Counted from the stretch's first letter, positions 40,246-49,444 are shown. The stretch: 64,000 nt of DNA from Oxynema aestuarii AP17 (GCF_012295525.1 NZ_CP051167.1:4013501-4077500); one strand, 5' to 3'. Notes: generated by a model from the sequence alone, not told the origin. Numbers and translations are program-made.

Positions 40246-41532
40246 ATGCAAGCAGAATATCACCAGCGCAGACAAAGATTGATGGAAAAAATCGGTTCCG
40301 GAACCGCCATTTTCCGCAGCGCCCCCCTCGCCGTCATGCACAACGATGTCGAGTATGCTTTTCGTCAAGATAGTGATTTTTTCTACTTGACTGGATTTAA
40401 CGAACCGGAGGCGATCGCCGTTTTTGCGCCCCATCACGAACAACATCAGTTTATTTTATTCGTTCAACCGAAAGAACCGGATAAAGAAGTCTGGACCGGG
40501 ATTCGTGCGGGGGTGGAATTGGCGAAAGAGAAATACGGCGCCGATGAAGCCTATTCCATTCATGAATTAGATGAAAAGTTGCCGCAATATTTGCAAAATG
40601 CCGATCGCATTTACTATCGATTCGGACGCGATCGTGACTTCGATTTAAAAATTCTGCAATATTGGCAACATTTGATGCGATTTTACCCCCGACGGGGTAC
40701 CGGACCGATCGCCATTCAAGATGCGGGAACCGTCGTCCATCCCATGCGTTTAGTCAAAAGTCCCGCCGAAGTAGAGCAGATGCGCAAAGCGGCAGAAATT
40801 TCGGTAAAAGCGCACAACGTCGCCCGAGAAATGGCTCAACCGGGACGCTACGAATACGAAATTCAAGCCGAAATCGAGCATATTTTTCGCCTCAATGGCG
40901 CGAATGGGTTTGCCTATCCTTCGATTGTCGCTTCCGGTCCGAATAGCTGCATTCTACACTACATTGAAAATAGCCGCCAACTCGAAGACGGCGATGTTTT
41001 GTTGATCGATGCCGGATGTTCTTACGGCTATTATAATGCCGATATTACCCGAACTTTCCCAGTGAACGGTACGTTTAGTGACGAACAAAAAGCGATCTAC
41101 GACATCGTTTTAGAGGCACAAAAACAGGCGATCGCCGCCGTCCAACCCGGCAACTCTTACAACGAACATCACGATCGCGCCGTCCGGGTCATCGTCGAAG
41201 GGTTGCTCGATCTCGGCTTATTAGTTGGCGAGATCGACGAACTGATTAAAGAACAGAAATATAAACCCTTTTACATGCACCGGACGGGTCATTGGTTGGG
41301 GCTTGACGTTCACGATGTCGGCGTTTACCAATATGGCGAAGACCCCCATATTTTAGAAGCTGGAAATGTGCTGACCGTCGAACCGGGAATTTATATCGGT
41401 CCGGACATTAAACCCGCCGAAGGACAACCGGAAATTCCCGATCGCTGGCGCGGAATTGGGGTGCGAATTGAAGACGATGTTTTAGTCACCGAAAACGGTC
41501 ACGAAATCCTCACCACTGGCGTCCCGAAATAA
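40246..41532 (+). CDS. pepP: Xaa-Pro aminopeptidase (aminopeptidase P)
   Basis: A metallopeptidase that removes the N-terminal residue from peptides with proline second. It has an N-terminal creatinase-like domain (QAEYHQRRQRLMEKI, SDFFYLTGFNEPEA) and a C-terminal pita-bread domain with the five metal ligands: Asp in LLIDAGC, Asp in NADITRTFP, His in TGHWLGLDVHD, Glu in LTVEPGIYI and Glu in RIEDDVLV. ATG 40246 is used; a TTG three codons upstream is in frame. Cytoplasmic. About 429 residues is typical. Confidence 0.96.
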   Translation: MQAEYHQRRQRLMEKIGSGTAIFRSAPLAVMHNDVEYAFRQDSDFFYLTGFNEPEAIAVFAPHHEQHQFILFVQPKEPDKEVWTGIRAGVELAKEKYGADEAYSIHELDEKLPQYLQNADRIYYRFGRDRDFDLKILQYWQHLMRFYPRRGTGPIAIQDAGTVVHPMRLVKSPAEVEQMRKAAEISVKAHNVAREMAQPGRYEYEIQAEIEHIFRLNGANGFAYPSIVASGPNSCILHYIENSRQLEDGDVLLIDAGCSYGYYNADITRTFPVNGTFSDEQKAIYDIVLEAQKQAIAAVQPGNSYNEHHDRAVRVIVEGLLDLGLLVGEIDELIKEQKYKPFYMHRTGHWLGLDVHDVGVYQYGEDPHILEAGNVLTVEPGIYIGPDIKPAEGQPEIPDRWRGIGVRIEDDVLVTENGHEILTTGVPK

Positions 41533-41537
41533 CCTAA

Positions 41538-41562
41538 GTAGGGTGGGCAATGCCCACCTTAC
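41538..41562. repeat. 25-bp dispersed repeat, copy 1
   Basis: This sequence (GTAGGGTGGGCAATGCC followed by CACCTTAC) is, base for base, the reverse complement of the copy at 42897-42921. It is itself nearly palindromic. It lies just after pepP and could also act as a transcript end between the convergent pepP and solute-binding protein genes. Units of this GTGGGCATTGCCCAC type are known as frequent dispersed repeats in cyanobacteria (recalled). Confidence 0.85.
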
Positions 41563-41590
41563 GACCTTACTTACGAGCTTACTTATCACC

Positions 41591-42961
41591 TTACTTAAGG
41601 TTTAAAATCCATTCCAAACGGTCTTGAGAAGCTTGTAACGCCTTTCTCGGATCTTTCCCCAATAACGTCGCTTCGATCGCCCGTCCCAGACTTTCAGAGA
41701 TCCTCGGATATCCCGTTACCAAAGGACGCGATCGCGCCCACTGCATTTGTTCTAAAAACACTTGTAAAACCGGATTTTCTGCGACAAATTGACGATAAGT
41801 TTCGCTGTTTTGAGCTTTTAAATTAATCGGTAAATATCCCGTATCTAATGCCCACTTAATTTGAAACTCTTCACCCATTATATAGTCTAAAAATTCTAAA
41901 GCGGCTCGTTCAGTCACTGTATTTCCAGTCTTCATCAAAAATAAATTTTCGCCCCCTAAAACTGTCCCCCGTCGTTTCCCTTCCGGAATCGGAAACACAT
42001 CAAAATCGACCCCCGTTTCTTGTAAATACCCTAACGTCCACGGTCCGGTTAACTGCATCGCCACTTTTCCCGACAGTAACGGATCGTTCTCATAACCGCG
42101 TTCCGGTTGGGAATTCATGGCTATTCTTTCTTTTAACAAATTCTGCCATAATTCCAGGGCGGCGATCGCCCCATCATTAACTAAATTTGGTTCGCCCTTC
42201 TCGACTAAATCGCCCCCACCACTGTAGAGAAAAGGCAACCAAGTAAACACCGTCCATTCCCCTTTTCCTAAAGGGAGTAACATCCCATATTTATCCGGTT
42301 CTCCGTCCCCATTTTCATCCCGGGTTAATTGACGACAAACTTCGCGCAAATCGTCCCACGTTTGAGGAATTTCTGTAATTCCCGCCGCTTCAAACAAACT
42401 GGGACGGTAAAAAATGCCTACATTATTGGTCGCCATGGGAATCGACCATAAATGACCGTCGAGTTCCATGGTCTCGAACATGACGGGATTAATGTCTGCT
42501 TTGTGGGGATTTGTTTCCAGCCATGTTTCTAAGGGATGAATGGCGCCTAATTCTACTAATTGTCCCGTTAACATGGGGGAAAACCATAATAAATCGGGAA
42601 CGGTATTGCCAACAATGGCTGTTAGCAGTTTTGGCAGTTGTTGGTCGGCTTGACCGACATAAAGGGCTTCTACTTCAATGTTGGGATTGTTTTGGTTAAA
42701 GCGATCGACTAATGTTTGAAAACCTTCTCGATTGGGGGGTGGATTGATCCCATGCCATAGGGTTAAATGAATAGAGTTTTGAGTGATTTTAGATGAACTT
42801 TGGCAGCCATTTAGTAAAAGAAGGGTACATAGGAGGATGATGATTATCCCAAAATATGTTTTTTTAAATTTAGTTAAAAATCGTGAAATAGACTGGGTAA
42901 GGTGGGCATTGCCCACCCTACTTTTTCTGTTGTTTTGTCGGTGGGTGAATGCGATCGCCAT
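41591..42961 (-). CDS. ABC-type sugar-binding lipoprotein (solute-binding protein)
   Basis: A 456-residue extracytoplasmic binding protein of the sugar (MalE/UgpB-like) cluster. A long basic N-terminus precedes a hydrophobic segment and lipobox LLLNGC at about residue 53, followed by LTLWHGINPPPNREGFQ and the family segment DGHLWSIPMATN. No permease or ATPase gene is adjacent. The N-terminus before the signal is unusually long and residues 16-23 (RVGNAHLT) are encoded by a dispersed 25-bp repeat; no other ATG lies before the lipobox. It follows sfsA by 5 bases. The sugar is unknown. Confidence 0.9.
   Translation of the reverse strand: MAIAFTHRQNNRKSRVGNAHLTQSISRFLTKFKKTYFGIIIILLCTLLLLNGCQSSSKITQNSIHLTLWHGINPPPNREGFQTLVDRFNQNNPNIEVEALYVGQADQQLPKLLTAIVGNTVPDLLWFSPMLTGQLVELGAIHPLETWLETNPHKADINPVMFETMELDGHLWSIPMATNNVGIFYRPSLFEAAGITEIPQTWDDLREVCRQLTRDENGDGEPDKYGMLLPLGKGEWTVFTWLPFLYSGGGDLVEKGEPNLVNDGAIAALELWQNLLKERIAMNSQPERGYENDPLLSGKVAMQLTGPWTLGYLQETGVDFDVFPIPEGKRRGTVLGGENLFLMKTGNTVTERAALEFLDYIMGEEFQIKWALDTGYLPINLKAQNSETYRQFVAENPVLQVFLEQMQWARSRPLVTGYPRISESLGRAIEATLLGKDPRKALQASQDRLEWILNLK
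42897..42921. repeat. 25-bp dispersed repeat, copy 2 (inside the solute-binding protein gene)
   Basis: An exact inverted copy of the unit at 41538-41562. It falls within the first codons of the sugar-binding lipoprotein gene, just ahead of the signal peptide, and contributes its RVGNAHLT residues. The pair therefore brackets the whole mature coding region. Confidence 0.85.
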
Positions 42962-42966
42962 TAGTT

Positions 42967-43701
42967 TTACAGGGATAATTTGGCCAATCCTAGATAGCGA
43001 ATGCCGTCGGGATCGATCTGAAAACGACAGGGTAAAATCTCTAAACCTTGGGCCATTGTTTCGCGCAGGAGTTTTCCGTATTTCGGATCGGCAGCATCTC
43101 CCGGGCCGAAGGTGTCACAATCGGAACGATTGATAAAAAATAAATTGACCGATCGCGCGCCCAAATCGGCAATGGTATCGACTAATTCTTGTAAATGTTT
43201 CTGTCCCCGGGTCGTGACTGTATCGGGAAAGCGGGCAATTTTTCCATCGGCCCAGGTGACATTTTTCACTTCTAAATAAATCGGCGGTTTGTCCGGATTG
43301 CCGCTTAACAAAAAATCGACTCGACTTTTGCGATCGCGCCCGTAAACGACCTCGGGTTTAATCTCTGGATAATCACTTAACTCGGGGATTGCTTTGGCTT
43401 CTAAGGCTAATTTAACGATTTTATTGGGCAAACTGGTATTGACTCCGACCCAAGTCGGTTCGTTATCTTCGACGCGGACTAATTCTAAACTGTAAGCTAA
43501 TTTGCGTTTGGGATTATCGCTGCGCGATACCATGACTTGATAACCGGGTTCGGCTAACCCCAACATTTTGCCGGGATTGGCACAGTGGGCGGTAATTGTT
43601 TCTCCAGTTTCTAATTCGATATCGGCTAAAAAGCGTTTGTAACGTTTGAGCAGAATTCCAGAGGTTAAATTGGGGTATTGATAAATTAGACGATCGCTCA
43701 T
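42967..43701 (-). CDS. sfsA: DNA/RNA nuclease SfsA homologue
   Basis: A 244-residue protein matching the SfsA family (sugar fermentation stimulation protein A). The N-terminus YQYPNLTSGILLKRYKRFLADIELETGETITAHCANPGKM is diagnostic and is followed by a PD-(D/E)XK-type core with SRVDFLLSG and YLEVKNVTW, where Asp, Glu and Lys would form the nuclease site. E. coli SfsA is a DNA-binding protein first found by its effect on maltose genes; the role in cyanobacteria is unclear. It is the first gene of a two-gene unit with the sugar-binding lipoprotein gene 5 bases downstream. Confidence 0.94.
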   Translation of the reverse strand: MSDRLIYQYPNLTSGILLKRYKRFLADIELETGETITAHCANPGKMLGLAEPGYQVMVSRSDNPKRKLAYSLELVRVEDNEPTWVGVNTSLPNKIVKLALEAKAIPELSDYPEIKPEVVYGRDRKSRVDFLLSGNPDKPPIYLEVKNVTWADGKIARFPDTVTTRGQKHLQELVDTIADLGARSVNLFFINRSDCDTFGPGDAADPKYGKLLRETMAQGLEILPCRFQIDPDGIRYLGLAKLSL

Positions 43702-43927
43702 TTGGATAGAAATTGATAGAAAAATTATTATAAAACAGATTCAGGTTTGAATGAAATAGTAAGGGCGATCGCGATCGTTGAAAACTAGATAAATGAACGA
43801 ACCGAGGCGATCGCCCCGGCTAAAACAGCCCTCTCCGGGGAAAATTCACCGGATTCAAATCGAAAAGTATTCGGATTTTGCCAATTCGGGGTTAAATAAA
43901 GTGATGCCCTGTACCTCTTAACTCTTC

Positions 43928-45589
43928 GTGTCCGAACAGAAGAAAGCCAAACGGTCTCTCGCTGGCATTGCCGGGATTGTGGCAGTTGCCACCTTAATTA
44001 GTAAAGTTTTTGGATTAGTTCGCCAACAGGCGATCGCGGCGGCGTTCGGCGTCGGTCCGGCGTTCGACGCTTACAACTACGCTTACGTGATTCCGGGCTT
44101 TTTGCTGATTTTACTCGGCGGAATTAACGGTCCGTTTCACAGCGCGATCGTCAGCGTCCTCTCGAAGCGCAAACAAGAAGAAGCGGCCCCCCTCGTCGAA
44201 ACCATCACCACCTTAGTCGGCGGGTTGCTGCTGGCGGTCACGATCCTCTTAGTCATTTTTGCGGACCCTCTCGTGGGATTGGTCGCCCCCGGACTGAACG
44301 TAACGGCGGCCCAGGCGGCGGCCCAAGGGATGACCGGGGACGAGTTTCAAACCTTGCAACTGACCCACGAAATTGCCGTGCGCCAATTCCGGATTATGGC
44401 GCCGATGGCAGTGTTGGCGGGGTTAATCGGGATCGGTTTTGGAACCTTGAATGCGGCGGACCAATATTGGTTGCCGTCGATCAGTCCCTTATTTTCTAGC
44501 GTGGCGCTGATTGGCGGCTTGGGGGCCCTGGCGGTCTATCTCGGTAGCGATATTACCTTGCCGAAATATGCCTTACTCGGCGGGATGGTTCTCGCGTGGG
44601 GGACGTTGGCGGGGGCGATTTTGCAATGGTTGGTGCAAGTGGTGGCCCAATGGCGGGCGGGATTGGGACGGTTGCGATTGCGCTTCGAGTTCAACCGTCC
44701 GGGAGTTGGCGACGTCATGAAGGTGATGGGTCCGGCGACCCTGTCTTCGGGAATGTTGCAAATTAACGTCTATACCGATTTGTTTTTCGCGTCTTATATT
44801 CCCCAAGCGGCGGCGGCGTTGGGATATGCGGGATTGCTGGTGCAAACGCCGTTAGGGATTATCTCGAATATGCTGTTAGTGCCGTTGTTGCCCGTGTTTT
44901 CGCGGTTGGCGGACCCGCAAAATTGGCCGGAGTTGAAAGGTCGCATCCGTCAGGGGTTGATTTTGACGGGATTGACGATGTTGCCGTTGGGGGCGCTGAC
45001 GATTACTCTGGCAGTGGCGATCGTGCGGGTGGTTTACGAACGCGGGGCTTTCGATCCGGCGGCGTCGGAGTTTGTGGCGCCGATGCTGGTGGCTTACGGG
45101 ATCGGGATGTTTGTTTATTTGGGTCGGGACGTGTTGGTGCGGGTCTTTTACGCCCTCGGGGATGGCGAAACGCCGTTTCGGGTGAGTATTGTCAATATTT
45201 TTCTCAATGCCTTGTTTGATTTTTTGATGGTCAACCAGTTCGGCGCGCCGGGTTTGGTGTTGGCGACGGTGGCGGTCAATATTATTTCGATGGTGGCGTT
45301 GTTGGTGTTGCTCGATCGCAAAATCAATGGGTTGCCGTTGTGGGAATGGACCGGGCCGATCGTGCTACTGACGGGGGCTAGCGCGATCGCCGGATTCGTG
45401 AGTTTCGGGGTTTTGCGGGTTTGCGAACATTATCTGGGCACTCGGGGATTGTTGGTGCAATTGGTCGATCTGACGGTTTCGGGAACGGTCGGACTCGGCG
45501 TTTTTGCTTTATTGGCAATGCAGTTAAAACTACCGGAGATCGATATTTTTGTCGATCGCCTGCGCCAGCGTTTCTTGAGGCGGTCTTAG
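43928..45589 (+). CDS. murJ: Lipid II flippase MurJ (MviN)
   Basis: A 553-residue MOP-superfamily flippase with 14 or so hydrophobic helices that moves lipid II across the inner membrane for peptidoglycan synthesis. The N-terminus SLAGIAGIVAVATLISKVFGLVRQQAIAAAFG is the MurJ signature and RVVYERGAFDPAASEFVAP is the conserved loop. It starts with GTG at 43928. It is monocistronic, with a repeat element (45605-45671) just after its stop. Confidence 0.95.
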   Translation: MSEQKKAKRSLAGIAGIVAVATLISKVFGLVRQQAIAAAFGVGPAFDAYNYAYVIPGFLLILLGGINGPFHSAIVSVLSKRKQEEAAPLVETITTLVGGLLLAVTILLVIFADPLVGLVAPGLNVTAAQAAAQGMTGDEFQTLQLTHEIAVRQFRIMAPMAVLAGLIGIGFGTLNAADQYWLPSISPLFSSVALIGGLGALAVYLGSDITLPKYALLGGMVLAWGTLAGAILQWLVQVVAQWRAGLGRLRLRFEFNRPGVGDVMKVMGPATLSSGMLQINVYTDLFFASYIPQAAAALGYAGLLVQTPLGIISNMLLVPLLPVFSRLADPQNWPELKGRIRQGLILTGLTMLPLGALTITLAVAIVRVVYERGAFDPAASEFVAPMLVAYGIGMFVYLGRDVLVRVFYALGDGETPFRVSIVNIFLNALFDFLMVNQFGAPGLVLATVAVNIISMVALLVLLDRKINGLPLWEWTGPIVLLTGASAIAGFVSFGVLRVCEHYLGTRGLLVQLVDLTVSGTVGLGVFALLAMQLKLPEIDIFVDRLRQRFLRRS

Positions 45590-45604
45590 AGAGGGTCGAT
45601 CGAG

Positions 45605-45671
45605 AAAATATCAAAAAATCCAGTAAAAATATCAAAAAATCCAGTAGGGGTTTGGTAACCAAATCCCTACT
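45605..45671. repeat. Tandem A-rich unit plus inverted repeat, copy 2
   Basis: A 20-base unit AAAATATCAAAAAATCCAGT is repeated twice in tandem (from about 45605 and 45626). The second copy runs into the inverted repeat AGTAGGGGTTTGGT-A-ACCAAATCCCTACT at 45643-45671, which matches 24332-24362 with one changed base. It lies directly after murJ, where the hairpin may also end the murJ transcript. Confidence 0.8.
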
Positions 45672-45748
45672 TCTTTTATAAACCGTCTCTGAGGAGTTTG
45701 GAGTTTAGATCGAGGGCGGGTATCGAATCCACCCTCGGCGATTTCCCC

Positions 45749-46969
45749 TCAATCTGCGGTCATGATGTCATCTTTTGGGGAAACCAATTTCAGCAATTTT
45801 TGCTTGATTTGGATGTCGAAGACTTCCCATTTCATCTTGGCGTATTCTTTGCTTTCATTCGTTCCCGAGAGAAACCCCATCGGGATCTCGAAACCGCCTG
45901 CTTGCGATCGCCCGCCGCCGAAAAAGCGCCCGTGACTGTCTTGTCCGAAAGCTTCTTTGAGAAATTCGTCCGGGTCTAAGGTTAACTTATTGGTTCTCAA
46001 CGACCCGGTGACCAATTCGATATCTTCGTCTTCGTCGTGAACGATCCCGTAGACCACGGCGGTATGTACGTTTTCTTCGGTGACTAGAAAGTCCGCCGCT
46101 TGCGGGATAGCGTCGCGATCGTCGTAACGTAAGTATCCCACTCCGGCAATACAAAAACTATTTTGGACGATCCGATTTTTCAGCGATCGCTCGATCACAT
46201 CCATCACTCGTTTGGAACGGGAAGCTTGCAACACTGAGGTAATCAGTTGGGGGTCGTAATAGCGACTGAGAAACGCGGCGGCTAAAAAATCTTCTTCTTG
46301 CGCCTGTCGCAACTGGGCCGTATCGGCGCGCAACCCGTGCATCAGGGCCGTGGCGCACTTGACGTGATCGGTGTTGTTCGTATCCAGGGTGAGTAAATTG
46401 GCTTGCAGGTACTGGCTCAAAATCGTGGCCGTGGCGCGGATGTGGGGTCGAATATCGGCAAATTCGGCGTTTAACTCTTCTTGTAAGCTGTGGTGGTCGA
46501 TAATGACGACGATCGGAATTTCACTGGCTTTGACCAAGGTGGTCAGTTGGCTGGTCGTTCCTTGGTTGTCAATGAGAACGCAGCCGTGATATTCCGATAA
46601 ATCTTTAGTTTTGGCGATGTCTACGGGCCAGCGTTGCACGGGTAACCCGGCTAATTTGACCAGGGCGATGTTTTCTTGATGACTCAAGGCCCCGGCGTAG
46701 ATAATCTCGCATTCGATGTCATATTGGGCGGCAATCAGCTTGTACGCCCAAGCGCAAGACATGGCATCGGGGTCGGGAAAATCTTGCAAGACGACCAATT
46801 GGCGATCGCCCCGATGGCGTTCCAAGACCTGCTGTAATTGTTTTGCTTTCTCGGAGATCTCTGGAGAGAGCCAAAGCTGGGCAACCTGAGCGGGTGGGGT
46901 CGCCGTTTCTTCATCGATAGGCACCGGACTTTGACGATCGTTAGATTCTCCCACGGATTTATTCACCAT
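45749..46969 (-). CDS. DHH-family phosphoesterase (NrnA/RecJ-like)
   Basis: A 406-residue protein with the DHH core: motif I variant DFPDPDAMSCA (residues 63-73), LIDNQG for motif II, and motif III as IIDHH (157-160), then a DHHA1 domain with GGGRSQAGGFEIP, the substrate-binding glycine motif. It would hydrolyse short RNAs, pAp or cyclic dinucleotides in the cytoplasm using Mn2+. Motif I has Phe-Pro where DHDADG-type enzymes have His-Asp, so metal binding may differ. The N-terminal 30 residues are disordered. It stands alone on the minus strand. Confidence 0.9.
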   Translation of the reverse strand: MVNKSVGESNDRQSPVPIDEETATPPAQVAQLWLSPEISEKAKQLQQVLERHRGDRQLVVLQDFPDPDAMSCAWAYKLIAAQYDIECEIIYAGALSHQENIALVKLAGLPVQRWPVDIAKTKDLSEYHGCVLIDNQGTTSQLTTLVKASEIPIVVIIDHHSLQEELNAEFADIRPHIRATATILSQYLQANLLTLDTNNTDHVKCATALMHGLRADTAQLRQAQEEDFLAAAFLSRYYDPQLITSVLQASRSKRVMDVIERSLKNRIVQNSFCIAGVGYLRYDDRDAIPQAADFLVTEENVHTAVVYGIVHDEDEDIELVTGSLRTNKLTLDPDEFLKEAFGQDSHGRFFGGGRSQAGGFEIPMGFLSGTNESKEYAKMKWEVFDIQIKQKLLKLVSPKDDIMTAD

Positions 46970-47337
46970 GACATCGAGGCTTCAAGTGGACAGGGGTGTG
47001 GGGAGCGAGCGAACCATTGTTGCACGAGACTGATGATGATAGCGACCCGGAACGATCGCGCCCAACGGACGAACTCTTGAGGCGATCGCCCGACAACTAA
47101 CAGCCACAACGAACCACAATATCCTTATTTTAGGGGGAAACTTTTCCACATCGAAAAAATACGCGCGATCGCCCCTGGGGTTGGAAACCCTGAAAGTTCC
47201 TCGGTCAAGGCGATCGGCTCGTTTTGCGAAGTCAATTCGCCAACCTCTGCCACCGTTGACCTCGAAGGGGGGCGATCGCGCGATCGATGGGTCGAGAACA
47301 GGTCAAGAAATTTTAACTTGGAAACCGTCAACCTGGA
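46970..47337. other. Gene-free stretch
   Basis: A gap of about 370 bases between the DHH gene start and the terminator of the HNH gene. Several HIP1-type GCGATCGC sites are present. Short frames on both strands have no ribosome site or recognisable motif. The promoter of the DHH gene should lie here; no clear -10/-35 pair was identified. Confidence 0.5.
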
Positions 47338-47373
47338 AAAAACCCCCTGAAGTTGACTTCACTCCAGGGGGTT
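47338..47373 (-). terminator. Rho-independent terminator of the HNH gene
   Basis: On the minus strand AACCCCCTG, a 15-base loop and CAGGGGGTT are followed by a T run (the plus strand shows AAAA before the arm). The stem is 9 bp and starts at the stop codon of the HNH gene, so this is a well-supported intrinsic terminator. Confidence 0.85.
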
Positions 47374-47870
47374 CAGGCGCCAATGACATATTTTTGCCAT
47401 TCTTGGTGCATTCCAGTTTTGAGATGTTTGGTTATCTCGAAGTACAAACTGCTGTAAGGTTTGCGCGGGTTCTTTAACAAGGGCATCTTACTTTCGTCCG
47501 GGGTGCGATTGCCTTTTTTGACGTTGCAACGAACGCAAGCAGTGACCAGGTTTTCCCAGGTGTCTCCACCGCCGCGCGATCGCGGGATGACGTGATCGAG
47601 GGTTAATTCGTCGCCGAGATAGCCGCAATACTGACAACAGTGACTGTCTCGATGCAGGATATTCCGGCGGGTAAGCGGAATTTCTTTATAAGGCACTCGC
47701 ACGTAATGCCGAAGTCGGATCACGGTCGGGAGGGGAAAGTCGGAATAAATCAACTTACCGTTATGCTCGACTTCCACTGCTTTGCCTTTGAGTAATAAGA
47801 CGATCGCCCGCCTCCAGCTCGTGATATTGAGCGGTTCGTAGGAGGCGTTCAGGACTAGAACCTTGGCCAT
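47373..47870 (-). CDS. HNH endonuclease family protein
   Basis: A 165-residue protein with an N-terminal domain (VLVLNASYEPLNITSWRRA) and a zinc-bound HNH nuclease fold. CQYCG and CVRCN hold the zinc, and LTLDHVIPRSRGG and TWENLV give the His and Asn of the H-N-H motif. This architecture is a common stand-alone gene in cyanobacteria; the cellular role is not known. It is not near a restriction or phage gene. A strong terminator follows. Confidence 0.93.
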   Translation of the reverse strand: MAKVLVLNASYEPLNITSWRRAIVLLLKGKAVEVEHNGKLIYSDFPLPTVIRLRHYVRVPYKEIPLTRRNILHRDSHCCQYCGYLGDELTLDHVIPRSRGGGDTWENLVTACVRCNVKKGNRTPDESKMPLLKNPRKPYSSLYFEITKHLKTGMHQEWQKYVIGA

Positions 47871-47953
47871 TGATGTTATCTAAAAGCAGAAGAATATTTT
47901 CACTGAATGGTAACACAGCTTTTCTATCTGGGGCGCGGGCTCGGCTCAAAACT

Positions 47954-49444
47954 TTACCCCGACGATTCTACCGGGTTTGACCCTCGGCGCAGATTCGCTT
48001 TTTTCCCCAATAACAAGTAAGTCATCATTTCACCTTTCCCTTTGACTTCAATCCTGCCACGGGGTCGAAACTCGAAGCGATCGCGCAATTTTTCATAAGT
48101 CACTTCACTCACGTGAATATGACCGCTTTTTCCGTGGGATTCCATGCGACTGGCGGTGTTGACTGTATCGCCCCATAAATCGTAACTGAATTTTTTGACC
48201 CCAATCACTCCCGCCACGACCGGACCGCTATGAATTCCGATTCGCATCGCCAGGGAATAGGCTTTTTCTGTCGCAATGCGATCGAGTTCGGCTTGCATTT
48301 CTAGGGCCATCTGGGCGATCGCTCCCGCACAATCGGGATTCGGCATCGGTAACCCACTGACGACCATATACGCATCGCCAATGGTTTTAATTTTCTCTAA
48401 TTGATAGCGTTCGGTGAGGCGATCGAATGCGGAAAAGATTTCGTTGAGTAATTCGACTAATTCTCCCGGGGACATTTGGCTCGCCAAGGGCGTAAATCCG
48501 ACAATGTCGGCAAATAAAACAGTGATATCGTTAAAACTTTCGGCGATCGGCGAAACTCCTTGTTGCAATTGTTCGGCGATCGGCGCCGGGAGAATATTTA
48601 ATAAGAGCTTTTCGGAGCGATCGCGCGATGATTTAACTTCGTCAAATAATAGATTTAATTGTCTTTTCTGATCTTTCAGTTCGGCGACATTTTCGGCAAT
48701 TTGTCGGGTCATGCAATTAAACGCTTCCATTGCTTCTCCGAGTTCGTCCCGACGGGCGATCTCGATCAGGTGGCGATCGAGGTCTTTTTCATTTTCAACT
48801 TGAGTGTTGGCGACAGCTAATAAAGATCGGTGCAGTTTTAAAATCGGTAAAATAACCGTTTTTCCTAATGCGAGCATCGTCGCTAACGTCACGAAAATAC
48901 AAATAAAAATCACCAGTAACACGATCCGACCGATAAACGCTTTGACCTCCCAGCGCACGTGAGAAGCATCGAGGCGCGCGACAATTAGATATTCCCGGTT
49001 ATTTTGTAATACAGTTTTCATGACATCGTAACGATCGCCGTCGGGCGATCGCCGAGTGAACGTGCCATTTTTAAAATCTTCAAAGGTTAAGGCGGGCGCT
49101 TCGTCAAAGATCGTAATCCGTTCCCCATTATCCCGATAAACCGCCAGCCCTTTCAAGCGAGAATCCGGCATCAATTGTTTGGCAACACGATCGATTTTTT
49201 CCGCCGTAATCGTTTCGCCACACAAGCGCAGCAAGGGGGCGATCGTGGTCAGCCCGACATCTTCCAAGCGATCTAAAATTTCTTGTTGGCGGCGATAAGC
49301 CGAGGGCAATAAAATGATGGCTTCGACGATGACAATACTGATGAAAACCCACAGGGCAATTCGTCGAGAAAGGCGGGCTTTGAGCAAGGTTGCAAGCTGG
49401 AGCGATCGCGATCGGTCGATCGATAACGAGCCTAACCAATTCAT
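47954..49444 (-). CDS. Membrane-bound class III adenylate cyclase (sensor - HAMP - cyclase)
   Basis: A 496-residue protein. Two membrane helices (about 28-48 and 172-192) flank an extracytoplasmic sensor of about 120 residues, followed by HAMP (about 195-250), a linker helix and the cyclase domain (about 300-480). The metal-binding Asp residues are at 313 (FADIVGF) and 357 (TIGDAY). The substrate residues Lys 353 and Asp 421 (YDLWGDT) specify ATP rather than GTP, and Asn 428 and Arg 432 stabilise the transition state. All catalytic residues are present, so it should make cAMP. The sensed signal is unknown. Confidence 0.94.
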   Translation of the reverse strand: MNWLGSLSIDRSRSLQLATLLKARLSRRIALWVFISIVIVEAIILLPSAYRRQQEILDRLEDVGLTTIAPLLRLCGETITAEKIDRVAKQLMPDSRLKGLAVYRDNGERITIFDEAPALTFEDFKNGTFTRRSPDGDRYDVMKTVLQNNREYLIVARLDASHVRWEVKAFIGRIVLLVIFICIFVTLATMLALGKTVILPILKLHRSLLAVANTQVENEKDLDRHLIEIARRDELGEAMEAFNCMTRQIAENVAELKDQKRQLNLLFDEVKSSRDRSEKLLLNILPAPIAEQLQQGVSPIAESFNDITVLFADIVGFTPLASQMSPGELVELLNEIFSAFDRLTERYQLEKIKTIGDAYMVVSGLPMPNPDCAGAIAQMALEMQAELDRIATEKAYSLAMRIGIHSGPVVAGVIGVKKFSYDLWGDTVNTASRMESHGKSGHIHVSEVTYEKLRDRFEFRPRGRIEVKGKGEMMTYLLLGKKANLRRGSNPVESSG

